Source: Myxococcales bacterium (lineage in GTDB: Bacteria > Myxococcota > Polyangia > Polyangiales > Polyangiaceae). From it: a stretch of DNA of 6,242 nucleotides. The position numbers were made by a program, and so were the translations under genes. The stretch's first letter is position 1. Every line of letters starts with the position of its first letter. Under the pieces are notes generated by a model. The model was not told the origin of the DNA and did no database searches. It saw only the letters and a list, made by a program, of their open reading frames with translations. Below, one piece after another: positions 1-6,003 of this stretch. The stretch lies in assembly GCA_020430865.1 (NCBI GenBank), contig JAGQIY010001052.1:1-6242 (forward strand). The letters run 5' to 3'.

Positions 1-101
1 CCACGCGCCCGGGGCGGTGAGAAGGCGCCATCTCGCACCGCTGCGGCCAGACGTCGCAGCGACGGATTGACGTTCGTTCGAAGGCTTCTCATTCAACTGT
101 C

Positions 102-1505
102 ATGAAGGGAACCGCAGAGTCGAGTCGACGCGTCGCGATCGCGGGCGCCAGCGGTTTCGTCGGCCGCCACTTGATCGACCGCTTGAAGTCGGACCACTCG
201 GTGGTGGCTCTGTCCCGCTCTGCGCGCCGGGCACAAGCCGGCGTGGAGTGGCGCGAGACGGACCTGTTCTCTGCCAGCAGCACCGTGCAGGCGCTCGAGG
301 GCTGCGAGGTCGCGATCTACCTCGTGCACTCGATGATGCCGTCGTCGCGGCTGTTTCAGGGCTCCTTCCGCGATACCGACCTGTTGCTCGCGGACAACTT
401 CGCGAAGGCGGCCCTGGCGACCGGCGTGCGCCACGTGATCTACCTGGGAGGTCTGGTCCCGGAGGGAGCGCTGAGCAGTCACCTGTCGAGCCGCCGCGAA
501 GTCGAGGACGTGTTCAAGGCGACCGGGATCGCGGTCACGGTGCTGCGCGCAGGCATGATCGTCGGCCCTGGAGGTTCGTCCTTCGAGATCCTCCACTCGT
601 TGGTCGCGCGACTTCCGCTGATGGTACTGCCCGCCTGGACTCAGAGCACTACTCAGGCGGTCTTCATCGAAGACGTGGTCGACGTGTTGTCGCGCGCGGT
701 GAGCGAGCTCCAGTTCCGGGATCGCACGCTGGACCTCGTCAACGGGGAGCGCCTGACCTACGAGGGCCTGTTGCGTCAGACCGCAGACATTCTTTCCGTG
801 CGGCGGCGCATGCTACGGGTACCGTTGAACTCCACTGGCTTCAGCAAGCTGTGGGTGAGCCTGTTCAGCAACTCCGCCTACGAGCTGGTCTCACCGTTGA
901 TCGACAGCCTGCGCTGCGATCTACCGTTCTCCGAGCCCGATCCGTTGATCGCCAGGTCGATTCGCTACCACAGCTACGCCGCGATGGCCCGCGAGACCCT
1001 CGAACGCGCGCCAGGCCCGCTGTCCGCACGACCCAGCCGGCGCCTGAAGGAGTCGCGGAGCGTGCGTTCGATCCAGCGCCTGCCCGTGGTCGATGGCCAC
1101 GACGCGCGGTGGATCACCCAGCAGTACGCGCGATGGCTGCCGTCGGCGCTGCGCGCAGGGCTCAGGGTCGACTACGACGAGGCGCGAGAGCGCCTGGAGT
1201 TTCGCTTCGCGTGGCTGCCCTGGCCGCTGTTGGTCCTGCAACGACAGCTCGCTGGGGAGGGCCCGAACCGCGACAAGTTGCACATCGTGGGCGGAGTGCT
1301 CTCCAGCACCAGAGACACCGGCTGGCTCGAGTTCCGGCAAGTGCAGGACGGGCGCTTCACCCTCGCCGCGATCCACGAGTTCGTCCCCGCGCTGCCCTGG
1401 TACGTGTACCGGCTCACCCAGGCGCCGATACACCGCTGGGTCATGGGGCGCTTCGCACGCTTCCTCGAGGCAACTCAGAGGTCGGAACTCAGACCAGCGA
1501 CTTGA
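102..1505 (+). CDS. YbjT-like atypical SDR / NAD(P)H-binding protein, two-domain
   Basis: 467 aa protein. The N-terminal part is a Rossmann fold of the atypical (NmrA/YbjT-like) short-chain dehydrogenase group: strand VAIAGASGFVG at residues 11-21 gives the GxxGxxG dinucleotide-binding loop (G15, G18, G21), followed by an acidic turn (TDLF, 53-56) and VLRAGMIVGPG at 147-157. The classical YxxxK catalytic pair is not evident: the region after YLGGLVP (114-120) reads SSRREVED, so a normal dehydrogenase reaction cannot be assumed. The C-terminal part (about 325-460) is a separate domain with IVGG, LEFR, AIHEF, PALPWYVY and a TQAxxHxWVM segment. Its length and layout resemble E. coli YbjT (Rossmann fold plus DUF2867-type domain). 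No substrate can be named. ATG 102 is the first possible start in frame, since a stop lies at 18-20, but no good ribosome binding site precedes it. The 3' end overlaps the convergent kinase gene by 17 bp. Confidence 0.85.
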   Translation: MKGTAESSRRVAIAGASGFVGRHLIDRLKSDHSVVALSRSARRAQAGVEWRETDLFSASSTVQALEGCEVAIYLVHSMMPSSRLFQGSFRDTDLLLADNFAKAALATGVRHVIYLGGLVPEGALSSHLSSRREVEDVFKATGIAVTVLRAGMIVGPGGSSFEILHSLVARLPLMVLPAWTQSTTQAVFIEDVVDVLSRAVSELQFRDRTLDLVNGERLTYEGLLRQTADILSVRRRMLRVPLNSTGFSKLWVSLFSNSAYELVSPLIDSLRCDLPFSEPDPLIARSIRYHSYAAMARETLERAPGPLSARPSRRLKESRSVRSIQRLPVVDGHDARWITQQYARWLPSALRAGLRVDYDEARERLEFRFAWLPWPLLVLQRQLAGEGPNRDKLHIVGGVLSSTRDTGWLEFRQVQDGRFTLAAIHEFVPALPWYVYRLTQAPIHRWVMGRFARFLEATQRSELRPAT

Positions 1506-2394
1506 GGTTCTGCTCGACGCTCCCCACGTAGCCCCCGCCGAACAGATTCACGTGAACCATCAGCGGGTAGAGCTGATAGAGCGCGAGCCGTTCACCGTGG
1601 CCGACCGAGAGCGGAAACGCCTCGTCGTAGGCCGAGAAGACGCCGCTGGAGAAGCCGCCGAAGAGCCGCATCATCGCTAGATCCATCTCACGATTGCCGG
1701 CATAGGCCGCCGGATCGATCAGGACCGGCTCTCCCGACGGAGCGGTGTGCAGGTTGCCTCCCCAGAGGTCTCCGTGAAGCCGCGCCGCTGGCTCTGGTTC
1801 GCCGACCAGCTCGCTGACCTTCGGCAAGAGCTTCGAGAAGCCGTGGCGCATCTTCGAGGACGCGAGACCGCTGTTCTGAGCCAGCTTGAGCTGTGGCTCG
1901 AGGCGCTGCTCGACGTAGAAGGCGGCCCAGTCTCGGGCGGCCTCACCGCTCACCCTATTTCCCTGTGGTAACCGCCCGATGTAGTTGTCGTGGTCCAGCC
2001 CGAAGCGCGCGTCATCGGGCAACGAGCGGTGCAGCTCGGCCAGCCCGCGCCCCAGCGCTTCGTCGAAGTCCCGGCGACGCTGCCCAGGCTCCAGGTATTC
2101 GAGGACCAAGAACTGCTCTGGATCGCCGGGTTGAGACACCGCGAGGACGTCCGGGATACGCAGCATCTCCGCCTGTCGCAGCCACTCGAGGCCCTGGGCC
2201 TCAGCGCTGAACATGCCCTTCGGCGCGCTGGCGTTCGTCTTCAGGAAGACCTCGCGGCCGTCGTCGAGCTTGCACCGCAGGGCGATGTTGATGTCGCCTC
2301 CACTCAAGTAGCCCGACTGCACCACGCTCGCCCCGAGAGCCGCCGAGAGCGCTCTCTGAAGCCCAGCCGATAGCTCGCCGCCGCCAAAGCTCAC
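1489..2394 (-). CDS. Fructosamine/ketosamine-3-kinase family protein
   Basis: 301 aa from a GTG start. Family members phosphorylate O-3 of sugar adducts (ketosamines) on glycated proteins, making the adduct unstable so that it falls off; bacterial members tested prefer ribulosamines and erythrulosamines. Visible kinase-fold landmarks, numbered from the GTG: GGDINIA loop (32-38), FLK with the likely ATP-binding Lys52, EAQGLEWL helix with Glu65, NYIG (137-140), the family catalytic motif HGDLWGGN (207-214, Asp209, Asn214), and the metal-binding LIDPAAYAGNREMDLAM stretch starting at about 225 (Asp227). Length matches the family (about 290-310 aa). An ATG 14 codons upstream (2436) exists, but it would place the N-terminus inside the phosphatase gene. 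The GTG at 2394 overlaps the phosphatase stop as GTGA and has GGGAG eight bases upstream, so it is preferred. It is cytosolic, with no signal peptide. It is translationally coupled to the phosphatase. An aminoglycoside phosphotransferase is a more distant alternative, but the HGDLWGGN and DPAxYxGxRExDLAM motifs favour the fructosamine kinase family. Confidence 0.93.
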   Translation of the reverse strand: MSFGGGELSAGLQRALSAALGASVVQSGYLSGGDINIALRCKLDDGREVFLKTNASAPKGMFSAEAQGLEWLRQAEMLRIPDVLAVSQPGDPEQFLVLEYLEPGQRRRDFDEALGRGLAELHRSLPDDARFGLDHDNYIGRLPQGNRVSGEAARDWAAFYVEQRLEPQLKLAQNSGLASSKMRHGFSKLLPKVSELVGEPEPAARLHGDLWGGNLHTAPSGEPVLIDPAAYAGNREMDLAMMRLFGGFSSGVFSAYDEAFPLSVGHGERLALYQLYPLMVHVNLFGGGYVGSVEQNLKSLV

Positions 2395-2876
2395 GCCAGG
2401 TGCTCCCGACGGATGTGCTCCAGTAGACCTCGGCACGCGGCGTCACACAGGTCGAGCACCTCCTCGAAGCCTGCTTCGCCACCGTAGTACGGGTCGGGAA
2501 CACTGGAGCCCTTGGGGCACTCCGGGTCGAAGTCCCGACAATGGTACAACCGATTCTCCGCGGCAACGCGCCTCGCCTGACGTTCGAGTTCACGATGGTT
2601 GGCGGCGTCCATCGCGAGCACGTAGTCGAAGCGCTCGAAGTCACTCGCCACGAACTGGCGCGCTCGGCCAGCGAGGCGGATGCCGCGACGGGCGGCGTGC
2701 TCTGCCGAACGGCGATCGGGTGACTCGCCGGCGTGATACGCCGCCGTCCCTGCGCTGTCGATGTGGATCTCGCCCGTCAGGCCTGCCTCTTCCACGAGGT
2801 GACGAAAGACGCCCTCCGCCGTCGGTGAACGACAGATGTTGCCCAGGCACACGAAACACACGCTGACCTTGCTCAT
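2391..2876 (-). CDS. Low-molecular-weight protein-tyrosine-phosphatase family protein
   Basis: 161 aa, the usual size of this family. The N-terminal P-loop VCLGNICRS carries the CX5R signature (nucleophile Cys10, phosphate-binding Arg16), and the general acid Asp128 sits in DPYYGG (128-133). IDSAGTAAYHAGESPD (39-54) is also typical. It hydrolyses phosphotyrosine or small acyl/sugar phosphates in the cytosol. Two contexts compete. The coupled downstream kinase points to removal of the terminal phosphate from protein-bound ribulosamine-5-phosphate, an activity documented for human LMW-PTP-A. The upstream polysaccharide synthase recalls Wzb-type phosphatases that act on exopolysaccharide tyrosine kinases, but no tyrosine kinase is visible here. 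Start: ATG 2876 gives the standard short N-terminus (MSKVSVCFVCLGN). ATG 2885 adds three residues and ATG 2936 adds twenty. A GGAG at 2889-2892 is 12 bases from ATG 2876 and 3 from ATG 2885, so spacing does not settle the choice. Confidence 0.93.
   Translation of the reverse strand: MSKVSVCFVCLGNICRSPTAEGVFRHLVEEAGLTGEIHIDSAGTAAYHAGESPDRRSAEHAARRGIRLAGRARQFVASDFERFDYVLAMDAANHRELERQARRVAAENRLYHCRDFDPECPKGSSVPDPYYGGEAGFEEVLDLCDAACRGLLEHIRREHLA
2403..2407 (-). promoter_or_regulatory. Ribosome binding site for the fructosamine-kinase gene
   Basis: GGGAG on the minus strand, eight bases before GTG at 2394, inside the phosphatase coding region. Together with the GTGA overlap (2391-2394) it decides the start of the kinase in favour of GTG 2394 over ATG 2436. 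Confidence 0.7.
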
Positions 2877-2997
2877 GCTCTGCATCGGCTCCGGACGGGG
2901 GACTCCCCGCCGCCCTTGGAGCGATCGAGCATACACCAGCGCACGGCCGAAGCGACCGCGCGGGAGTGTGCGCCAGAGTCCTCGAGCCAGGCCGCGG

Positions 2998-4407
2998 CTA
3001 GATCTCGAGCATGCTCACCCGAGGTTCCTGCGCTGGCTCGGCGCTCTGCGGCAGCTGACGGGTCAGCCAAGCCGAACGGTGGGGAGTCACCAGCGCCAGA
3101 AGCTGGATCCAGCCCAGGCCGAGAAGCGAATAGCCGGCATAGGCGAAGGCCCACAAGGCGCCCCTCGGGTCGCGGCGCATCCAGGCGTACACCAGGGCGG
3201 GCAAGGTCGCTGAGAGCAGCGCTCCCGCGAGGCTGAGTGGCACGACGAGCTGGGGAACGGTCAGCAGCATCCAGAGTCCAGGACCGGCGAGCAGCGCCGC
3301 GAGGAGCAGACGTGACACCTGCTGCAGATAGTTGAGCGTCAGCCCGTCCGGACCGCGACGCCGCGCCCAGCGCAAGACATAGGACGTCATCAGGAGCGTC
3401 TCACGCACGTTGCTCCGTGCCCAGCGCAGCAACATCTTGCACAACGGGACGAAGCTCGACGGGACCTCGGTGTGGACCCGGGCGTTTCGCTGAAAGACGA
3501 CGCGCCAACCGCCGCTCAGGATCAGGTTCGTCATCGCGCGATCTTCGCCGATATTCGCCGGTCGACCCAGGAAGGACTGATCGACCCACTCTGCTAGCAC
3601 CCCCTCCACCAGATCCATGCGGTAAGCGCTCAGCGCTCCGGGCGTGCACAGAACCGCCCCCGCCTCGCTCTGGCTCGCACGCAGGAAGTCGAAGCCGTAG
3701 GTGAAGCTCACGTCGAGCATGCGCGGAAGCGCTCCATGCTGACGCGAGAGTACCCGGACGTTGCCCGCGACCGCTCCCACGTGCGGATCCACCACGAACG
3801 GGCTCACGAGGTTTCGCAGCGTCTGCACTTCGATCTCGGAGTCGCTGTCGATGGTGACGAGCACGCTCCCTCTGGCGCGCACGATGCCAGCGTAGAGCGC
3901 GTGACGCTTGCCCCGATTGCACCTGCAATCGACGCCCTCGATGCGTCCAGGATGCCTATTCACTGCCGCACGGATATGCTCCCAGGTGTCGTCGGCGCTT
4001 CCATCGTTCACCGCGATCACCCGCAGCTTGTACCGCGGGAAGTCGGAAGCCATGATCGAGTCCAGCGTACGCCCCACCTGGCTGCCCTCGTTGTACGCCG
4101 GTACCACCACGGTGACGAACGGTAGCTCGTCGTCGGCCACGCTACCGAGCGCTCGATAACGCAAGGCCAGACGCAATCGCCAGACCAAGAACGCTCCCCC
4201 GAGGCTACCGACCAGGCACGACAGCCACCAGCGCCAGCCGGCGGCTCCGCTTGCCGGGTGCAGCACCAGGAAGGAGACGAGGCCAAGCACCAGCGGCCAA
4301 GCGAACCAACCGAGCGCTTGGTGCTTGGTCCGCCGGGTGACGGTCGTGGAGGAGACAGGGCCTGTGTCGAACGGGTGCAGGGCAGAACGCATCATGGCCG
4401 GCGCCAT
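2998..4407 (-). CDS. Processive membrane glycosyltransferase family 2 (hyaluronan synthase/NodC/PgaC-like)
   Basis: Up to 469 aa. It polymerises a sugar chain from a UDP-sugar on the cytosolic face and probably exports it. Layout (numbered from ATG 4407): two N-terminal membrane segments (about 31-50 and 58-77); a GT-A domain with PAYNEG (103-108), VNDGS (133-137), KRHAL (167-171), the metal-binding DSDS (187-190), CTPGALSAYR (254-263) and the catalytic-base motif GEDR (287-290) within a QSFLGxPxxIGEDRAMTN context very like hyaluronan synthases; then LLRWARSNVRE (326-336), matching the RWARS end of NodC's QxxRW region; and about three C-terminal membrane segments (366-385, 386-410, 417-440). 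The normally conserved Gln of QxxRW is Met325 here. Polymer identity (hyaluronan-like, chitin-like, poly-GlcNAc, other) cannot be read from the sequence. Start is uncertain: ATG 4407 is the longest, but the predicted sigma54 transcription start (about 4397) lies inside it, favouring ATG 4395 or 4392 (residues 5 and 6). None has a clear ribosome binding site. Divergent from the regulator gene. Confidence 0.9.
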   Translation of the reverse strand: MAPAMMRSALHPFDTGPVSSTTVTRRTKHQALGWFAWPLVLGLVSFLVLHPASGAAGWRWWLSCLVGSLGGAFLVWRLRLALRYRALGSVADDELPFVTVVVPAYNEGSQVGRTLDSIMASDFPRYKLRVIAVNDGSADDTWEHIRAAVNRHPGRIEGVDCRCNRGKRHALYAGIVRARGSVLVTIDSDSEIEVQTLRNLVSPFVVDPHVGAVAGNVRVLSRQHGALPRMLDVSFTYGFDFLRASQSEAGAVLCTPGALSAYRMDLVEGVLAEWVDQSFLGRPANIGEDRAMTNLILSGGWRVVFQRNARVHTEVPSSFVPLCKMLLRWARSNVRETLLMTSYVLRWARRRGPDGLTLNYLQQVSRLLLAALLAGPGLWMLLTVPQLVVPLSLAGALLSATLPALVYAWMRRDPRGALWAFAYAGYSLLGLGWIQLLALVTPHRSAWLTRQLPQSAEPAQEPRVSMLEI

Positions 4408-4408
4408 C

Positions 4409-4424
4409 GCAAACCACGTGCCAG
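4409..4424 (-). promoter_or_regulatory. Sigma54 (RpoN) -24/-12 promoter for the glycosyltransferase
   Basis: The minus strand reads C-TGGCACG-TGGT-TTGC from 4424 to 4409, followed by G. This matches the known sigma54 consensus YTGGCACG-N4-TTGCW at every fixed position except the final W. The invariant GG (4422-4421) and GC (4410-4409) have the required 10-base spacing. Counting the C of TTGC as -12 puts +1 near 4397, just before ATGATG at 4395-4390. A divergently transcribed sigma54 activator gene and an upstream dyad support a functional site. Promoter activity itself is inferred. Confidence 0.75.
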
Positions 4425-4525
4425 CACCGAGATCGCGATTTTCTCGGAAGAAACGCGCGTAGGCGGCTCGGCCCGGTGCCCTCTGTCGGGGAAGAAGGCC
4501 CGGCCCACGCGATTCGCCGGGTAGA

Positions 4526-4548
4526 GAGCGGGGAAATTTTCCTCGCTC
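4526..4548. promoter_or_regulatory. 23 bp dyad, candidate enhancer/operator for the NtrC-type regulator
   Basis: Left arm GAGCGGGGAAA (4526-4536), central T (4537), right arm TTTCCTCGCTC (4538-4548). The arms are inverted copies with one mismatch out of 11. An outer pair CCGGG (4517-4521) and CCCGG (4549-4553) extends the symmetry with a 4-base bulge on one side. The centre is about 140 bp upstream of the predicted sigma54 start and about 108 bp upstream of the regulator's ATG, which suits a dimeric Fis-type HTH acting at distance and possibly autoregulating. No known activator consensus is recognised, so the bound protein is inferred. A terminator is unlikely: no gene ends here and no T-run follows outside the dyad. 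Confidence 0.5.
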
Positions 4549-4574
4549 CCCGGGCAGCTATCCGCGCGGCGACG

Positions 4575-4590
4575 GTGCTAGCGTCAGCAC
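4575..4590. repeat. Short inverted repeat upstream of the regulator gene
   Basis: GTGCT (4575-4579) and AGCAC (4586-4590) are perfect 5-base inverted arms with a 6-base spacer, 55-70 bp before the regulator ATG. It could be a minor operator, but arms this short arise readily by chance in GC-rich DNA. Confidence 0.25.
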
Positions 4591-4633
4591 TCCCCCTCTG
4601 CCGGTTCGGTTGCCCCCGGCCGTCCATATCCGC

Positions 4634-4638
4634 AAGGA
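4634..4638 (+). promoter_or_regulatory. Ribosome binding site of the response regulator
   Basis: AAGGA six bases before ATG 4645, a good Shine-Dalgarno match that fixes the start of the regulator gene. Confidence 0.75.
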
Positions 4639-4644
4639 ATCACG

Positions 4645-6003
4645 ATGAGCGAAGCCCGGCTACGAGTCCTGGTGGTCGATGACGAAGCGGCGATGCGCGA
4701 GGTGCTCGCTGCACGGATCAGCGCGTGGGGCCACGAAGTGGAAGTCGCAGGTAGCGGTGCCGAAGCCCTGGTCACGCTCAATACTCTTCAGCCCCACGTC
4801 GTGATCTCGGACCTGGTGCTTCCAGATACGACCGGCATCGACCTGCTGCCGAGCCTCTGCCCCCAGGGCAGCGATCGACAGGTACTGATCATCACCGCCT
4901 ACGGAACCATCGACCGCGCCGTCGATGCGATGAAGAGCGGCGCTGTCGACTTCCTCACCAAACCCCTCGACTACCCGGCGCTGCGCGCACGACTCGACGA
5001 GGCCAAGCGCACCCGAACGGGGGAGCGCCTGACGCCGGTCGATGGCGCCGCACCGGAGCGCTTCGGGCATCTGCTCGGCGCCTCGGCGGCGCTGGTCGAT
5101 CTGTTCGCTGTCATGCGCAGCGTCGCCGAAACCAACGCGACGACGCTGATCGTGGGGGAGAGTGGCACCGGCAAGGAGCTGGTCGCGCGCACGCTCCACG
5201 ACGAGAGCGGCCGCAAGGGCGCCTTCGTCGCAGTGAACTCGGCCGCGATCCCCTCCGGACTCACCGAGGGCGAGCTCATGGGACACACCCGCGGCGCCTT
5301 CACGGGTGCGATCGACGATCGGCCTGGGCTGTTCGAGCAAGCTCACGGCGGAACCCTCTTCCTGGACGAGATCACGGAGATGCCACTACCCCTGCAGGCG
5401 AAGCTGCTGCGCCTGATCGAGCAGGGCAGCGTGCGGCGCCTGGGAGGGCGCCACGAGACGGCCTGCGACGTGCGCATCATCGCAGCCACGAACCGCGAGC
5501 CGCAGCAAGCGGTCGACGCGGGCCTGCTCCGGGCCGACCTCTACTACCGCATCAACGTCGTACGCCTGGACGTCCCGGCGCTGCGCGAACGCCAGAGCGA
5601 CATCCCCTTGCTGGTGCGGCATTTCATCCAGGGCTGCAACGCGCGTCACGGGACCCAGGTGTCTGGCATCAGCGAACGCGCGCTGCTCGCCCTGGTCGAG
5701 TACGAATTCCCCGGCAATGTGCGCGAGCTGAAGAACCTCATCGAACGCGGCGTGTTGCTCACCAAGCAAGGTCCGCTCGACCTCTCCACCCTCGCCCCCC
5801 TGAATCAAGCGCAACATGTGTTACCCCGAGGAATCGTTCTACCGGGGCGAGTCACGAGCGCCGAGGCCGAGCGCATCCTGATCCTGGAGACGCTCAAGCA
5901 GACGGGGAACAACAAGGCGGAAGCCGCTCGCCGGCTCGGCGTCGACGTCAAGACCATCCGCAACAAGCTGAAGACGTTCGACGTCCTGGAGCCGAAACCG
6001 TGA
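4645..6003 (+). CDS. NtrC-family sigma54-dependent response regulator
   Basis: 452 aa with the full three-domain layout. Receiver (about 6-120): acidic pair Asp12/Asp13, phosphoacceptor Asp56 in ISDLVLPD, Thr84 and Lys106 in TKP. AAA+ sigma54-activation domain (about 140-375): Walker A GESGTGKE (171-178), sigma54-contacting GAFTGA (217-222), Walker B GGTLFLDE (235-242), sensor I AATNR (280-284), arginine-finger region RADLYYR (296-302), sensor II PGNVREL (356-362). C-terminal Fis-type helix-turn-helix (about 410-445: NNKAEAARRLGVDVKTIRNKLK). All residues needed for phosphorylation, ATP hydrolysis and sigma54 contact are present, so it should be an active enhancer-binding activator. It stands divergent to a glycosyltransferase that carries a sigma54 promoter, its most likely target, and overlaps the next gene by GTGA, probably that of its cognate kinase. 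The signal sensed cannot be read. No convincing promoter of its own was found, and autoregulation through the 4526-4548 dyad is possible. Confidence 0.97.
   Translation: MSEARLRVLVVDDEAAMREVLAARISAWGHEVEVAGSGAEALVTLNTLQPHVVISDLVLPDTTGIDLLPSLCPQGSDRQVLIITAYGTIDRAVDAMKSGAVDFLTKPLDYPALRARLDEAKRTRTGERLTPVDGAAPERFGHLLGASAALVDLFAVMRSVAETNATTLIVGESGTGKELVARTLHDESGRKGAFVAVNSAAIPSGLTEGELMGHTRGAFTGAIDDRPGLFEQAHGGTLFLDEITEMPLPLQAKLLRLIEQGSVRRLGGRHETACDVRIIAATNREPQQAVDAGLLRADLYYRINVVRLDVPALRERQSDIPLLVRHFIQGCNARHGTQVSGISERALLALVEYEFPGNVRELKNLIERGVLLTKQGPLDLSTLAPLNQAQHVLPRGIVLPGRVTSAEAERILILETLKQTGNNKAEAARRLGVDVKTIRNKLKTFDVLEPKP
5988..5991 (+). promoter_or_regulatory. Ribosome binding site for the probable kinase gene
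   Basis: GGAG eight bases before GTG 6000, inside the last codons of the response regulator. It supports GTG 6000 as the start of the following gene over the internal ATG at 6018. Confidence 0.6.

Noticed and set aside
1..92. Possible divergent minus-strand gene starting at ATG 92-90 and leaving the window
   Set aside because: Open for about 30 codons with a plausible helical N-terminus, but no ribosome binding site, a start overlapping the divergent gene's promoter space, and too short to judge.
248..1531. 427-codon reading frame on the plus strand overlapping the YbjT-like gene
   Set aside because: Arg/Ala/Pro-rich shadow frame of a high-GC gene with no recognisable motifs; the 102-1505 frame has clear family motifs.
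2896..2909. CGGGG-GACT-CCCCG hairpin in the phosphatase leader
   Set aside because: Five-base stem with no T-run; such stems are common in GC-rich DNA, so neither a terminator nor a riboswitch is supported.
2928..2933. TATGCT -10-like hexamer on the minus strand before the phosphatase gene
   Set aside because: No acceptable -35 hexamer at 16-18 bases and no extended -10 TG; too weak to call a promoter.
4538..4564. TTTCCT-N15-TATCCG as a housekeeping promoter for the regulator
   Set aside because: Spacer too short and both hexamers are poor matches.
4601..4616. TGCCGG-N5-TTGC as a second sigma54 promoter facing the regulator gene
   Set aside because: The -24 element lacks the GG and AC of TGGCAC; only the -12 half matches.
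4205..4627. 140-codon minus-strand reading frame overlapping the glycosyltransferase start
   Set aside because: Low-complexity Arg/Ala/Pro-rich translation, lies in the shadow frame of the synthase and covers the sigma54 promoter.
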